Shown here piece by piece: positions 11,820 to 24,655 of a DNA stretch of 64,000 nucleotides (position 1 is its first letter; every line of letters begins with the position of its first letter). Source of the stretch: Procambarus clarkii (Eukaryota; Arthropoda; Malacostraca; Decapoda; Cambaridae); the NCBI RefSeq assembly GCF_040958095.1, contig NC_091154.1, positions 45,503,486-45,567,485 of the forward strand. Direction: 5' to 3'. Under the pieces are notes generated by a model. It did no database searches, had not been told where the DNA came from, and worked only from the letters and a program-made list of their open reading frames with translations. Both the position numbers and the translations under genes were made by a program.

Positions 11820-12696
11820 CTTTACATATATCTTGAACATTAAGACCCCAGACGACCCAGTAAAGATGGAAGAGGAGCAACAACGACGCCAGTCTGTCCC
11901 ACCAACATTGGTCTACCCAGAATGGACGCCAGGTCATTGTCAAAGACCCATGGGAGGAGGAAGAGAGAAGAGAGAAAAAATAAGAAAGAAGAGAGAAGAA
12001 AGAAGAGAGAAGAAAGAAGAGGAGAAGATAAGACGAAGCTAAGATACGATGCCTAGTGTCCCTTGCTGGTGTCAGCATCATTACATGGAGCGTAATTGCA
12101 AGACAGGATCGTTTGCCTTAACTGGCCGCCCCTCCTGCAAGCATGTTGCTCTGTTGAGTGATTCCTCTTGTGTCGTGCGGATTTGATGTGGCTGTCAGAA
12201 GTGGCTCTCTGAAGGAGGCGTGCTGGAGCAACAGGGAGGAGAAGAGTAGGATGGGATTTCTACTGTTGGCAACTATATGAAGGTCTCGAAACTTGTAGTC
12301 CCTATAGCTGTGAAGAACCCCAATATATGTATCTCATGGTGACTGACGTAGGGCCAATTACAGATCAGCTGGGACAACCGAATTCCACGGTCCTGTGCGC
12401 AGTTCAAGAAGTAATGACTTCCTGGTTGGCCAAGGGTTGTTGTGCGTTAACGACGGAGAAGCGACGGAGACAGTTGTGTTGAAGAAATGTGGTACAGGAC
12501 TAACTACAAGACCAAGCAGTGATGTCGCCCAGCCAGAGACAATGGACGTCTGTCTACATATTTCAATTTTTTAGAGTAGGATGATGTATATTTGTTTAGC
12601 TAGGATGTATTTTTTTTTTCGTTAATAAAGTTGTTGCACACAGCTAGCTTGCTTTAGCAGTGTTGCAAAAACTTTATTTTCGGGGAGAAGGGGAGA
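11820..12696 (+). mobile_element. Internal 3' remnant of an LTR retrotransposon, with polypurine tract
   Basis: Lies between LINE-B sequence and the right LTR-like repeat and ends in the purine tract ggggagaaggggaga (12682-12696). A 69-codon frame at 11833-12042 ends in a Lys/Arg/Glu-rich stretch (GGGREKREKIRKKREERREK) and could be the tail of a pol protein, but has no diagnostic motif. The first 26 bases repeat text found inside the LTR-like repeat at 13238-13263. Confidence 0.4.
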
Positions 12697-13796
12697 TGTA
12701 ACACCGTAAAGTGTTTGGTTTAGTTTTATTTAATACATACATAGAGATACATGAGTCAGAGACAAGGATCTGAGAGGCGAAAGTTTGTCGGCCTGAAACT
12801 CACACCTCTAAGCGTTAATGACCCCAAGTGACCTGAGGTCAGATCATGCAAATTTCACCTTGCTTCTACTAATCTGATAATTGGCCTTCAAACATGCTGA
12901 CGTTTAAGGAGTGGTTTCTCAGAGAGCCTCGGGCTATCTACTAGTGGGCGGAGTTAGCTACTAGGTTCCCCAATATGTACTCGGAGAGCAGAGCATAGGA
13001 GAGAAAGAATAGGAGACCAGCCAGCAGAGCAGAGCAGAGGCCAACCGTCGAGGTAGGCTGTCGCCGGACGGGGGGTGACGCTGCCTGACAACTGCAGACC
13101 CCTCCTCTCCCTCTATTCAGCTATAGGCAGACACTTGGTGAGTTGAGCATGAAAGGTGACTTGGTCATGTTTACAAGTGTTGTGTGAGGATCAGGGGCAG
13201 TCAAGTTGTAGGGTTCTCGAATTCTTGGATGATGACTCACTTTACATATATCTTGAACATTAAGTTGAATTGCTTAAATTATGATACTTAGTATGTAAAA
13301 TATAATTGAATTTATTATTTAAATTGTCTTTAACTTTGTTCCCTAGAGTTTTTGAGTTGAGGTGAGAAAGCCTCTGCGGTTACTGGTTTCATGATTTTAA
13401 TGAGTACAGGTTTGGAGTTGATACATGGTAATAACATCTTTTGGTACAGACAAGATCCATTCCTTGTCTTGTAGGTACGGACAAATGAATGGATGGTAGC
13501 AGCATTTCTTCTTCTACTTCCACTATCTACTCTTCTACTTCTACCTGTCTACTCCTCTCCCTCCACCCCCTCTCCCAAACTCTCACTTTCAACTGACGAC
13601 CCTCCTCGCTCCTCCCACCTCTCTACCTCTCTCTCCAAACCCTCACTAATTACTTCATTATTCATCTCTTCCCTTTCGTTTCTCTTATACGTTTGTGGCA
13701 GTGAAATGTGTTCTAGAGTTCTCTAGGGTTACGGGTAGCTGATCAAGTTACGGCGCCTTGTAGTCGCCGCACCTAGGTAGTCGAATACCTAGGTTA
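12697..13796 (+). mobile_element. LTR-like repeat, right copy (plus)
   Basis: Begins TGTAACACCG right after the purine tract. It is the inverted partner of 9604-10563, sharing for example 'cggcctgaaactcacacctc', 'ctaggttccccaatatgtac' and 'gcggttactggtttcatgat'. The 3' edge is either ...ggttaca at about 13796 or ...ccgttaca at 13971, where LINE-B resumes. No copy with LTRs in direct orientation is present. Confidence 0.5.
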
Positions 13797-13971
13797 CAAG
13801 GTGTTGAACGAGAGAGGCTGCCGAAGGAACTCTGGGGGTGCTCTAGAATAGTTAGCTAACTGAGGACGGGATAACGGACTAGAGAGAGCTGTTTCCCCCG
13901 GCCTCGTTAGTTAACTGGGGGGTGGAATAATGGACGAGAGCTATTTCTCCCACCCTACCGTTACAGGAACG

Positions 13972-14238
13972 CGAGCAAGGGGGACACAGGTGGAAACTGA
14001 GCACCAAAATGAGCCACAGGGACGATAGAAAGAACTTTTTCAGTGTCAGAATAGTTAACAGATGGAATGCATTAGGAAGTGATGTGGGGTGGAGGCTGAC
14101 TCCATACACAGTTTCAAATGTAGATATGATAGAGCCCAGTAGGCTCAGGAATCTGTATTCCAGTTGATTGACAGTTGAGAAGGGGGACCAAAGAGCCAGA
14201 GCTCAACCCCCGCAAGCACAACTAGGTGAGTACATTCG
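13972..14238 (+). mobile_element. LINE-B 3' end
   Basis: Same text as the minus strand of 17943-18350 (ccagagctcaacccccgcaa, then actaggtgagtac). It probably continues the fragment ending at 11819, with the LTR-like remnant inserted between. Confidence 0.75.
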
Positions 14239-14369
14239 GCCGATTGCTTCCTTAATTAAGCGAGTCATCTTGATCCTCACCTCCATCCCAGTTTGTTCCT
14301 GCCATGTTTGTCTTCACTTCGTCTCTGTCCTTGAGTTTGTCTCCCTCACATTTTTGTTCCCCATCAAAA

Positions 14370-16296
<1,927 letters not shown>

Positions 16297-16302
16297 GAGA
16301 TT

Positions 16303-16372
16303 TTTTATTTATACAAGAGTTCTCACTTTCTTGTAAAGCCACAAGCATGCAAAGCATTTCGGGTAACGGTGT
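16303..16372 (-). mobile_element. LINE-A-type tail fragment
   Basis: Minus strand gives the 'cccgaaatgctttgcatgct' variant of the core and ends in tataaataaaaa. It corresponds to the last 70 or so bases of LINE-A (57424-57545) or of a SINE sharing that tail. Confidence 0.6.
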
Positions 16373-16835
16373 GAATATTTGAGCTAGTTTTAGTGGGTTT
16401 TTGTAAAGTTTTGTGAATGTAACTGTATGTGTGGGTGATATTGAGATCTGTATGTTTGTAAGTATTTTGCAATTTTCATGTATTTATATAAGAGTTTGCA
16501 AGTAAGTTCTTTTAAGTATGTGCAGGTGAGATTGTACATCTGTTTATACGAGTGTGAGTGACTCGTGCAAGTTTGAGAGAATTTGTATGAACAAGAGAAA
16601 TTGTGAAAGTTTTGAGAAAGTGTGCAAGTTAGTGAATTGAGTATTCCGTGAATGTGCAAGTCTGTGTTAGTTTGTGTAAGTTTAAAAATATAACTGAGTT
16701 GGTTTGTGTAAGTTTGGGCATGTTTGCATATGAACAAGTGTATTTGTATGTGAAATAATAATTTTGGTGTAAATTTGTATGTGAATTTTTGTTTTTACAA
16801 ATAAAAATTATGAAATGAGCACATGTGTGTAAGTT
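16373..16835. other. Degenerate T/G-rich sequence, no gene
   Basis: Consists of variants of 'gtgtaagtttgtg' and leads into a pure (TG)n array. Probably decayed simple repeat. Confidence 0.6.
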
Positions 16836-16853
16836 TGTGTGAGTGTGTGTGTG

Positions 16854-16948
<95 letters not shown>
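16836..16948. repeat. (TG)n microsatellite
   Basis: Almost pure TG. It ends exactly where a LINE-B tail begins at 16949. Confidence 0.95.
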
Positions 16949-16950
<2 letters not shown>

Positions 16951-17003
16951 TCACCTAGTTGTGCTTGTGGGGGTTAACGCCTCTCAACTGTCAATCAACT
17001 GTT
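16949..17003 (-). mobile_element. LINE-B tail fragment
   Basis: Text tattcacctagttgtgcttg...caactgtcaatcaactg, matching 17943-18012. Only the extreme 3' end is present, flanked by (TG)n and (TA)n arrays. Confidence 0.75.
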
Positions 17004-17008
17004 TCTAC

Positions 17009-17010
<2 letters not shown>

Positions 17011-17094
<84 letters not shown>
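17011..17094. repeat. (TA)n microsatellite
   Basis: Pure (TA)n of about 84 bases. Confidence 0.95.
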
Positions 17095-17098
<4 letters not shown>

Positions 17099-17124
17099 TT
17101 TTCCACCCCCCCCCACACACACAC

Positions 17125-17302
17125 CAGGAAGCAGCCCGTGACAGCTGACTAACTCCCAGGTACCTATTTACTGCTAGGTAAATAGGGGCATAGGGCGAAA
17201 GAAACTCTGCCATCGTTTCTCGCCGGCGCCCGGGATCGAAACCGGGACCACAGGATCACCTTTGTCCAGTGTGCTGCCCGCTCGGCCGGCCGGCTCCCTT
17301 AG
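17125..17302 (-). mobile_element. SINE1, minus strand, 3'-truncated
   Basis: The reverse complement reads ggccgagcgggcagcacact, B-box-like gtttcgatcccg, then the SINE1 body to tgacagctgac...ccaggaagc. The tail is missing. It is preceded on the plus strand by a C-run and (CA)n. Confidence 0.8.
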
Positions 17303-17320
17303 AGCTGGCTCCCCTCCTCC

Positions 17321-17946
<626 letters not shown>

Positions 17947-18163
17947 CACCTATTTGTGCTTGCGGGGGTTGAGCTCTGGCTCTTTGGTCCCGCCTCTCAA
18001 CTGTCAATCAACTGGTGTACAGGTTCCTGAGCCTATTGGGCTCTATCATATCTACACTTGAAACAGTGTATGGAGTCAGCCTCCACCACATCACTGCCTA
18101 ATGCATTCCATTTGTCAACTACTCTGACACTAAAAAAATTCTTTCTAATATCTCTGTGGCTCA

Positions 18164-18304
18164 CCTGCTCGCGTCACCTGGACGCGAGCAGCCGCGTCCA
18201 ACAGCCTGGTTGATCAGTCCAGCAACCAGGAGGCCTGGTTGACGACCGGGCCGCGGGGACGCTAAGCCCCGGAAGCACCTCAAGGTAACCTCAAGGTAGG
18301 CTCA
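18164..18304 (+). mobile_element. Short copy of the L2-like LINE tail inserted in LINE-B
   Basis: Sequence agcagccgcgtccaacagcc...ccgcggggacgctaagcccc, ending caaggtaacctcaaggtagg. It is nearly the same as the end of the L2-like LINE (24444-24559). A 6-base direct repeat ggctca (18158-18163 and 18299-18304) brackets it and fits a target-site duplication. Confidence 0.75.
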
Positions 18305-18833
18305 TTTGGGCACTCAGTTTCCACCTGTGTCCCCTAGTGTGTATGCCCCTTGTGTTAAATAGCCTGTCTTTATCAACCCTGTCGATTCCCTTGAGAATCT
18401 TGAATGTGGTGATCATGTCCCCCCTAACTCTTCTGTCTTCTAACGAAGTGAGGTTCAATTCCCGTAGTCTCTCCTCGTAGCTCATACCTCTCAGCACGGG
18501 TACTAGTCTGGTGCCAAACCTTTGAACCTTTTCCAGTTTGGTCTTATGCTTGACTAGATATGGACTCCATGCTGGAGCCGCATACTCCAGGATTGGTCTG
18601 ACATATGTGGTATATAATGTTCTGAAAGATTCCTTACACAAGTTTCTAAAGGCCGTTCTTATGTTAGCCAACCTGGCATATGCTGCTGATGTTATCCTCT
18701 TGATATGAGCTTCAGGAGACAGGTCTGGCGTGATATCAACCCCCAGGTCTTTCTCTCTCTCTGACTCTTGAAGTATTTCATCTCTCAAGTGATACCTTGT
18801 ATCTGGTCTCCTGCTCCCTACCCCTATCTTCAT
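18291..18833 (-). pseudogene. LINE-B ORF2 C-terminal region
   Basis: A 180-codon frame: KDLGVDITPDLSPEAHIKRI, FRNLCKESFRTLYTTYVRPILEYAAPAWSPYL, GTRLVPVLRGMSYEERLREL and GIHTRGHRWKLS. This is the region after the RT palm and thumb in CR1/Jockey-type LINEs. Its last few codons run into the tail insertion at 18304, which cuts the natural C-terminus; the continuation lies beyond the insertion below 18158. It is separated from the RT frame by frame changes around 18850-18990, where FVDDAKI (a changed FADD box) can be read. Confidence 0.8.
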
Positions 18834-18995
18834 TACATTACATTTGCTTGGGTTAAACTCTAACAGTCATTTGTTCGACCATTCCTGCAGCTTGTCCAGG
18901 TCTTCTTGAAGCCTCAAGCTGTCCTCCTCTGTCTTAATCCTTCTCATAATTTTGGCGTCGTCAACAAACATTGAGAGAGGAATGAGTCTGGGAGA

Positions 18996-19850
18996 TCAAT
19001 CTGGGAGATCATTTACGTATATCAGAAACATAGCACAGAGCACAGAGCCCTGTGGGACTCCACTGGTGACTTCAAGCCATTCTGAGGTCTCACCCCTCAC
19101 TATAACTCTCTGCTTCCTATTGCTTAGGTACTCCCTTATCCACTGGAGCGCCCTACCAGTTACTCCTGCCTGTTTCTCCAGCTTATGCATCAACCTTTTA
19201 TGGGGTACTGTGTCAAAGGCTTTCCGACAGTCCAAAAAAATGCAGTCCGCCCATCCTTCTCTTTCTTGCTTAATCTTTGTCACCTGATCGTAGAATTCTA
19301 TCAAGCCTGTAAGGCAAGATTTACCCTCCCTGAACCCATGTTGATGGGTTGTCACGAAGTCTCTTCTCTCCAGATGTGTTACTAGGTTTTTTCTCACAAT
19401 CTTCTCCATCACCTTGCATGGTATACAAGTTAAGAACACTGGCCTGTAGTTCAGTGCCTCTTGTCTGTCACCCTTTTTAAATATTGGTACTACAATAGCA
19501 GTCTTCCATATTTCTGGTAGGTCTCCCGTTTCCAGTGACCTACTATACACTATGGAGAGTGGCAAGCAAAGTGCTCCTGCACACTCTTTCAATACCCATG
19601 GTGAGATTCCATCCGGCCCAACAGCTTTTCTCACATCCAACTCCAATAGGTGCTTCTTGACCTCATCTCTTGTAATTTCGAACCTTTCCAAGGTCACCTG
19701 GTTTGCTGCCACCTCTCCTAGCGCCGTGACTTCTCCCTGTTCTGTTGTAAAGACCTCCTGGAACCTTTTGTTGAGTTCTTCACACACCTCTTTGTCATTC
19801 TCTGTGTACCTGTCCTCGCCCACCCTAAGTTTCATCACCTGTTCCTTCAC
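18996..19850 (-). pseudogene. LINE-B reverse transcriptase core
   Basis: A 284-codon frame with RT blocks in order: AVGPDGISPWVLKECAG, VVPIFKKGDRQEALNYRPVF, VTTHQHGFREGKSCLTGLIEF, CIFLDCRKAFDTVPHKR (first catalytic Asp) and VTSGVPQGSVLCAMFLIYVNDLPD. The box with the second Asp pair lies past the end of this frame near 18945 and reads FVDD where FADD is usual. The split frame and changed box suggest an inactive copy, though decay is modest. Confidence 0.85.
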
Positions 19851-19928
19851 TGTTGTCTTCCTCCTGATGTGATTACGGAGTAGCTTTGGTTCGGTCTTGG
19901 CTTTATTAGCTATATCATTTTCATACCT

Positions 19929-20228
19929 TTACTCAGCTGCTCTTCTCACACTGACATACTCGTTCCTGGTTCTCTGGTATCTCTCTCTGCTTTCTGGTGT
20001 TCTGTTATTACGGAAGTTCCTCCATGCCCTTTTGTTCAGCTCCTTTGCTTTCATACATTCCCTATTAAACCACAGATTCTTCCTTTGCTTCTCTGTTTTT
20101 TCCTGTCGGGCTGGGACAAACCTGCTTACAGCCTCCTTACATTTTTGGGTGACATAGTCCATCATGTCTTGTACGGACTTGGTTCCGAGTTCTGTGTCCC
20201 AATGTATATCCCATAGGAATTTATTCAT
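19929..20228 (-). pseudogene. LINE-B ORF2 linker between endonuclease and RT
   Basis: A 99-codon frame: VQDMMDYVTQKCKEAVSRFVPARQ and NLWFNRECMKAKELNKRAWRNFRN. This basic linker between APE endonuclease and RT is typical of CR1/Jockey-type ORF2 proteins. It is out of register with both neighbours (stops near 20230 and 19929), so ORF2 carries at least two breaks here. Confidence 0.7.
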
Positions 20229-20232
20229 TTCC

Positions 20233-21018
20233 TCATAGTTTCCCTTTCAGTACGCCAGCCCTTTGTTTCCCAGTTCTTTTTTTGGCGGTGATAATTCCTA
20301 GCTCAACCAGGTACTCAAAGCTCAATACACTATGATCACTCATTCCCAAGGGGGCTTCCAACTTAACTTCCCTTATATCCGACTCATTTAGGGTAAATAT
20401 CAGATCAAGCAAGGCTGGTTCATCCCCTCCTCTCATTCTTGTCGGTCCCTTGACGTGTTGACTTAGAAAGTTTCTTGTTGCCACATCCAGCAGCTTAGCT
20501 CTCCATGTGTCTGGGCCTCCATGTGCGTCTCTGTTCCCCCAATCTATCTTCCCATGGTTGAAGTCTCCCATGATTAGTAGCCTGGATCCGTTCCTGCTAG
20601 CCACAGAAGCTGCTCTCTCTATTATATTGATGGTGGCCAAGTTGTTTCTATCATATTCCTGTCTGGGTCTTCTGTCATTCGGTGGGGGGTTATATATGAC
20701 TACTACTATAATTTTCTGTCCTCCAGTTGCTATGGTGCCTGATATGTAGTCATTGAAACCTTCACAGTTCTGAATTACCATCTCCTCGAAACTCCAACCT
20801 TCTCTTAGTAGCAAAGCTACACCACCTCCTCCTCTCCCTTCTCTCTCTTTCCTCACTACATAGTAGCCCTGTAGAAACACTGCGTTTGTTATGGTGTTCG
20901 TTAGCTTTATTTCTGTGAGTGCTATTATGTCTGGGTTTTCTTCTAGTGCCCATTCTCCGAGTTCACTTGTTTTATTTGTAATCCCATCTATGTTAGTGTA
21001 CATTGCCTTGAAGCTCAC
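20233..21018 (-). pseudogene. LINE-B APE-type endonuclease
   Basis: The 261-codon frame begins with GTG; the first ATG is five codons in. Motifs of the apurinic-like endonuclease that nicks target DNA: YTNIDGITNKTSEL (Asn), IIALTEIKL (Glu), GGGGVALLLREG, IVVVIYNPPPNDR, LLIMGDFNHGKIDW (Asp, Asn), EPALLDLIFTLNESDI and GMSDHSVLSF (Asp, His). All catalytic positions appear present. The frame ends before the linker, so the endonuclease is no longer joined to RT. Confidence 0.85.
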
Positions 21019-21019
21019 T

Positions 21020-21358
21020 TTCTTCAGTTAAATTTCTTGTCCCTTTCTTGGTGAGCATTCTGCTGGTGTGGGAAGCTGTTCCGTGGGTGAGAAGATCTGT
21101 GAGGTGGTTTGCAGGGTCTCAGAGGAGTTTGGGGTGAGGGGTCGGGGTTTCAGGGAAGGGGGGGACAGGTAGGGTGTGGGTTAAGGAGATAGGGGGGGGA
21201 CATGGAGGATACGGGGTGAGGGGGGTGGAGGGATAGGGAGGGTATGGGATGAAGGGGGATGGGGGAAAGGTGGGAGGGGGGGACATGATGGGAATGGGGA
21301 TGGGCTGTCAGGGTCAGAATGGGGTGGGGGCAGGTAGGGCGAGGGGAGGAGAGGGTTT
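21020..21358. other. G-rich inter-ORF region of LINE-B
   Basis: Plus strand has ggggtgagg/ggggggg runs between ORF1 and ORF2 of LINE-B, so the element sense strand is C-rich. No gene seen. Confidence 0.5.
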
Positions 21359-22139
21359 CTATGCAGAGGGGGGGGGGGGTGGTGGTGTTGCCCTGCCCTC
21401 TGGTGTTGCTGAGATGCTGGTTTTGGGTTTGCCTCTTGTCTCTAGGACTGTTGTGTTGGGGGCTGTGATTTCCTGGTTTGCTCCTCTCTCCCTGCGCTTC
21501 CTCCTTGCCTCTGCTGCCCTGGCTCTCTCCTCCTTTGTCCTGTCCCTCTGCAGGAATACTTTTTTGTATCCCTCCACATGCTGCAGTCGACTCTTCCTTT
21601 CGAGAATATCCTCCTTCGTGGTTTTGTTTGTAAACACCACCTTTACAAGCCGGTTTCTGTCCTTGTTGTACCAGCCCAACCTGAAAACCTTCTCAATGTT
21701 TTGTTCAGCCCCTTCCATCTGTAACCCCTTCAGTAGCCCCTGTACTGCCTCTCTATACTTGCTATTCCATTCTTGCCTGTTGGATCCTTCCTGTTCTTTG
21801 ATGCCTACAACTACAACTGATCTTTTTCTCTCCAGCAGCTGAGTGGTGCACCTTGCTGCTTCCTGTGAGGTAGCAGCTTGCATGGCTACCTCCCTCACTG
21901 TGGCCATTGCTTCTGAGCTCTTTTTCAGTATGTCCACAAATGTTTCAGGTAAAGAGGCATTTCCTTCCAATGTAACATTCCCACCTTCCCTTTGGATGAT
22001 AATCTGATGCTCGGTCTCTTTATTTTTTCTCTGTGAGGGATTTGATCTCCTCCCTTGCTGATGTCAGCTCACTTTGCAGGTTGTTAATTGTAATCCTCAT
22101 TTCCTGCATCTCCCTCCTGAATTCCTCCAGAACTTGGGT
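21359..22139 (-). pseudogene. LINE-B ORF1, main part (coiled coil + RRM-like)
   Basis: RNA-binding ORF1 protein. The 203-codon open part (21970 to 21359) contains RKRSVVVVGIKEQEG, EKVFRLGWYNKDRNRLVKVVF, EDILERKSRLQ and KKVFLQRDRTKEERARA, a pattern like the RRM and C-terminal domains of L1-type ORF1 proteins. Upstream, in a frame shifted by one base in an A-run near 22028, is a heptad-like stretch LEEFRREMQEMRITINNLQ, a likely trimerising coiled coil. The N-terminal 19 or so codons lie beyond the nested LINE, at 24567-24622. The C-terminus is proline-rich. The RRM assignment is from pattern only. Confidence 0.7.
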
Positions 22140-22146
22140 TAACATG
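22140..22146. repeat. Target-site duplication, left (taacatg)
   Basis: Identical to 24560-24566; the two bracket the L2-like LINE. Confidence 0.8.
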
Positions 22147-24559
22147 ATGATGAGTTGATCGGGAACATAATGATTACAAATACCTGTTACTCAGATCACA
22201 ACTTAATTGAAGTTCTGACAACCATGGGGAATGGACCTTCAAAACCAGTCCAGATTCCCGGTGGAGGAGATTTCAGCAAATTCAACTTCAATAATAAACG
22301 GATAAACTGGGAGCAAATAAACCAGGACTTCACAGAAATAAACTGGGAAGAACAGCTAGGAAATGCAAACCTGAACCAGTGCCTGGAAAAAATAAGCTCA
22401 GTAGCACTAGAAATATGTTCAAACCGCATACCCCTAAGAAAAAAGAGAAAGAGATGCAGATTGGAACGGGAACGTCGTTCCCTATATAGGCGAAGAAAAC
22501 GAATCGCGGAACAACTTGAGAGTCGCACCCTATCTCAAGAACGGCGAAGAAGGCTAGGTAGAGAAATAGAAACAATTGAACTCAAGCTACAAGAATCATA
22601 CAAAACCCAGGAGAGGCAAAGAGAGCAAAAGGCCATCAGTGAAATAGAGAGAAATCCGAAATATTTTTTCTCCTATGCAAAATCAAGATCAAAAACCACA
22701 TCTAGTATCGGGCCCCTGCGAAAGGGAGATGGAACTTTCACAGATGACAACAAAGAAATGAGCGAGTTACTGAGGAAGCAGTACGACTCTGTTTTCAGTG
22801 AGCCATTAAATGCACTAAAGATTGATAACCCAAATGAATTTTTCATGGATATGATACCAACATCAAATCACATATCAGACGTCGCCCTATCCCCACTAGA
22901 TTTTGAAGAAGCCATAAACAGTATGCCTATGCACTCTGCACCAGGCCCGGATTCTTGGAACTCCATATTCATCAAGAACTGTAAAAAACCACTATCGCAG
23001 GCCCTTCACATTCTGTGGAGACAAAGCCTAGATACTGGCGTTATTCCTGATATACTAAAAACAGCAGAGATAGCACCACTCCATAAAGGAGGAAATAAGG
23101 CAGAGGCAAAAAATTACAGACCGATAGCACTAATATCGCACATCATAAAAATTTTTGAGAGAGTGCTAAGAAGTAAGATCACAAAATACATGGAATCACA
23201 GCATCTCCATAACCCCGGACAACATGGTTTCAGAACAGGGCGCTCTTGCCTGTCGCAGTTGCTGGACCACTATGATATGGTATTAGATGCTATGGAAGAC
23301 AAACAAAACGCTGATGTAATTTACACAGATTTCGCAAAAGCTTTTGATAAATGTGACCATGGTGTTATTGCACATAAAATGCGTTCAAAAGGAATTACCG
23401 GGAAAATAGGCAGATGGATCTACAATTTCCTGACTGACAGAACCCAATGTGTAATAGTCAACAAAATAAAATCCAGCCCATCAACCGTGAAGAGCTCAGT
23501 CCCCCAGGGTACTGTGCTTGCTCCAGTACTTTTTCTCATCCTCATATCGGACATAGATCAGAACACAACCTATAGCACTGTATCATCCTTTGCAGATGAC
23601 ACTAGGATTTTCATGAGAGTTGGCAACATAGAGGACACGGCAAACCTCCAATCAGATGTAGATCAGGTCTTTCTATGGGCTACAGAAAATAATATGGTAT
23701 TCAACGAGGATAAGTTTCAGCTCATGCGCTACGGAAAAATTGAAAATATAAAAACAGAAACCACGTACAAAACGCAGGCAAATCATAACATAGAACGAAA
23801 AGGCAATGTAAAGGACCTGGGTGTACTCATGTCGGAAGACCTTACCTTTAAAGAACACAATAAAGTAGCCGTCGCAACTGCAAGAAAAATGACAGGTTGG
23901 ATAACAAGAACTTTTCACACTAGAGATGCTATACCGATGATGATACTTTTCAAAACGCTTGTGCTCTCTAGAGTGGAGTACTGCTGCACAATGACAGCCC
24001 CTTTCAAAGCTGGAGAAATTGCTGACCTAGAGAGCGTGCAGAGATCCTTTACTGCTAGAATCCACTCAGTAAAACATCTAAATTACTGGGACCGACTAAA
24101 GAGCCTAAATCTGTACTCCCTTGAGCGCAGGCGGGAGAGATACATAATAATTTACACGTGGAAAATAATTGAGGGGCTGGTCCCAAACCTGCACACAGAA
24201 ATAACACCACATGAGACCAGAAGACATGGCAGGATGTGCAGAATACCCCCGTTGAAAAGCAGAGGTGCAACAGGTACTCTGAGAGAGAACTCTATCAACA
24301 TCAGAGGCCCGAGACTGTTCAACACGCTTCCACTACACATAAGGGGCATAACTGGCAAACCCCTCACAGTGTTTAAGAGAGAACTGGATAAGCACCTCCA
24401 AAGGATACCTGATCAACCAGGCTGTGACTCATACGTCAGGCTGCGAGCAGCCGCGTCTAACAGCCTGGTTGATCTGTCCAGCAACCAGGAGGCCTGGTCG
24501 ACGACCGGGCCGCGGGGACACTAAGCCCCGGAAGCACCTCAAGGTAGCCTCAAGGTAGG
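22147..24559 (+). mobile_element. L2-like LINE, 5'-truncated, nested in LINE-B
   Basis: Starts inside the endonuclease domain and ends caaggtagcctcaaggtagg. Flanked by the 7-bp TSD taacatg (22140-22146 and 24560-24566). Insertion into LINE-B ORF1 makes it the younger of the two. A more complete but more decayed relative lies at 35650-38800. The last 70 or so bases resemble SINE1 tails. Confidence 0.9.
22155..24524 (+). CDS. L2-like LINE ORF2, RT (5'-truncated but open)
   Basis: Open for 789 codons with no internal stop. The frame enters from the truncation point and its first codon here is TTG, so there is no native start. CYSDHNLIEV near residue 11 is the end of the APE endonuclease. A basic, Arg-rich linker follows (90-165, e.g. 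RKKRKRCRLERERRSLYRRR). RT blocks: HSAPGPDSWNSIFIKNC (about 260), APLHKGGNKAEAKNYRPIAL, LHNPGQHGFRTGRSCLSQLL, VIYTDFAKAFDKCDHG (about 387; Asp), SSVPQGTVLAPVLFLILISD (about 447) and SSFADDTRIFMRV (about 480; Asp-Asp). The C-terminal region includes SRVEYCCTMTAPF and INIRGPRLFNTLP. The last 40 or so codons read through the conserved 3' tail shared with SINE1. Catalytic residues look intact; lack of the endonuclease makes it non-autonomous. Confidence 0.9.
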   Translation: MIGNIMITNTCYSDHNLIEVLTTMGNGPSKPVQIPGGGDFSKFNFNNKRINWEQINQDFTEINWEEQLGNANLNQCLEKISSVALEICSNRIPLRKKRKRCRLERERRSLYRRRKRIAEQLESRTLSQERRRRLGREIETIELKLQESYKTQERQREQKAISEIERNPKYFFSYAKSRSKTTSSIGPLRKGDGTFTDDNKEMSELLRKQYDSVFSEPLNALKIDNPNEFFMDMIPTSNHISDVALSPLDFEEAINSMPMHSAPGPDSWNSIFIKNCKKPLSQALHILWRQSLDTGVIPDILKTAEIAPLHKGGNKAEAKNYRPIALISHIIKIFERVLRSKITKYMESQHLHNPGQHGFRTGRSCLSQLLDHYDMVLDAMEDKQNADVIYTDFAKAFDKCDHGVIAHKMRSKGITGKIGRWIYNFLTDRTQCVIVNKIKSSPSTVKSSVPQGTVLAPVLFLILISDIDQNTTYSTVSSFADDTRIFMRVGNIEDTANLQSDVDQVFLWATENNMVFNEDKFQLMRYGKIENIKTETTYKTQANHNIERKGNVKDLGVLMSEDLTFKEHNKVAVATARKMTGWITRTFHTRDAIPMMILFKTLVLSRVEYCCTMTAPFKAGEIADLESVQRSFTARIHSVKHLNYWDRLKSLNLYSLERRRERYIIIYTWKIIEGLVPNLHTEITPHETRRHGRMCRIPPLKSRGATGTLRENSINIRGPRLFNTLPLHIRGITGKPLTVFKRELDKHLQRIPDQPGCDSYVRLRAAASNSLVDLSSNQEAWSTTGPRGH

Positions 24560-24566
24560 TAACATG
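24560..24566. repeat. Target-site duplication, right (taacatg)
   Basis: Partner of 22140-22146. Confidence 0.8.
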
Positions 24567-24622
24567 TCCTTCGTTTGGTCACTCTGGCTGTTCCCTGTGT
24601 CCCTGTTGCGTCCACCTGCCAT
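24567..24622 (-). pseudogene. LINE-B ORF1 N-terminal exon-like piece cut off by nested LINE
   Basis: Starts ATG at 24622 (MAGGRNRDTGNSQSDQTKDM) and stays in frame with the ORF1 text that resumes at 22146 on the other side of the L2-like insertion. The shared junction is the TSD taacatg. This shows the ORF was continuous before the insertion. Confidence 0.75.
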
Positions 24623-24655
24623 TTTGCCTTGTCAAGAGAGAAAGAGAGCAAGAAT

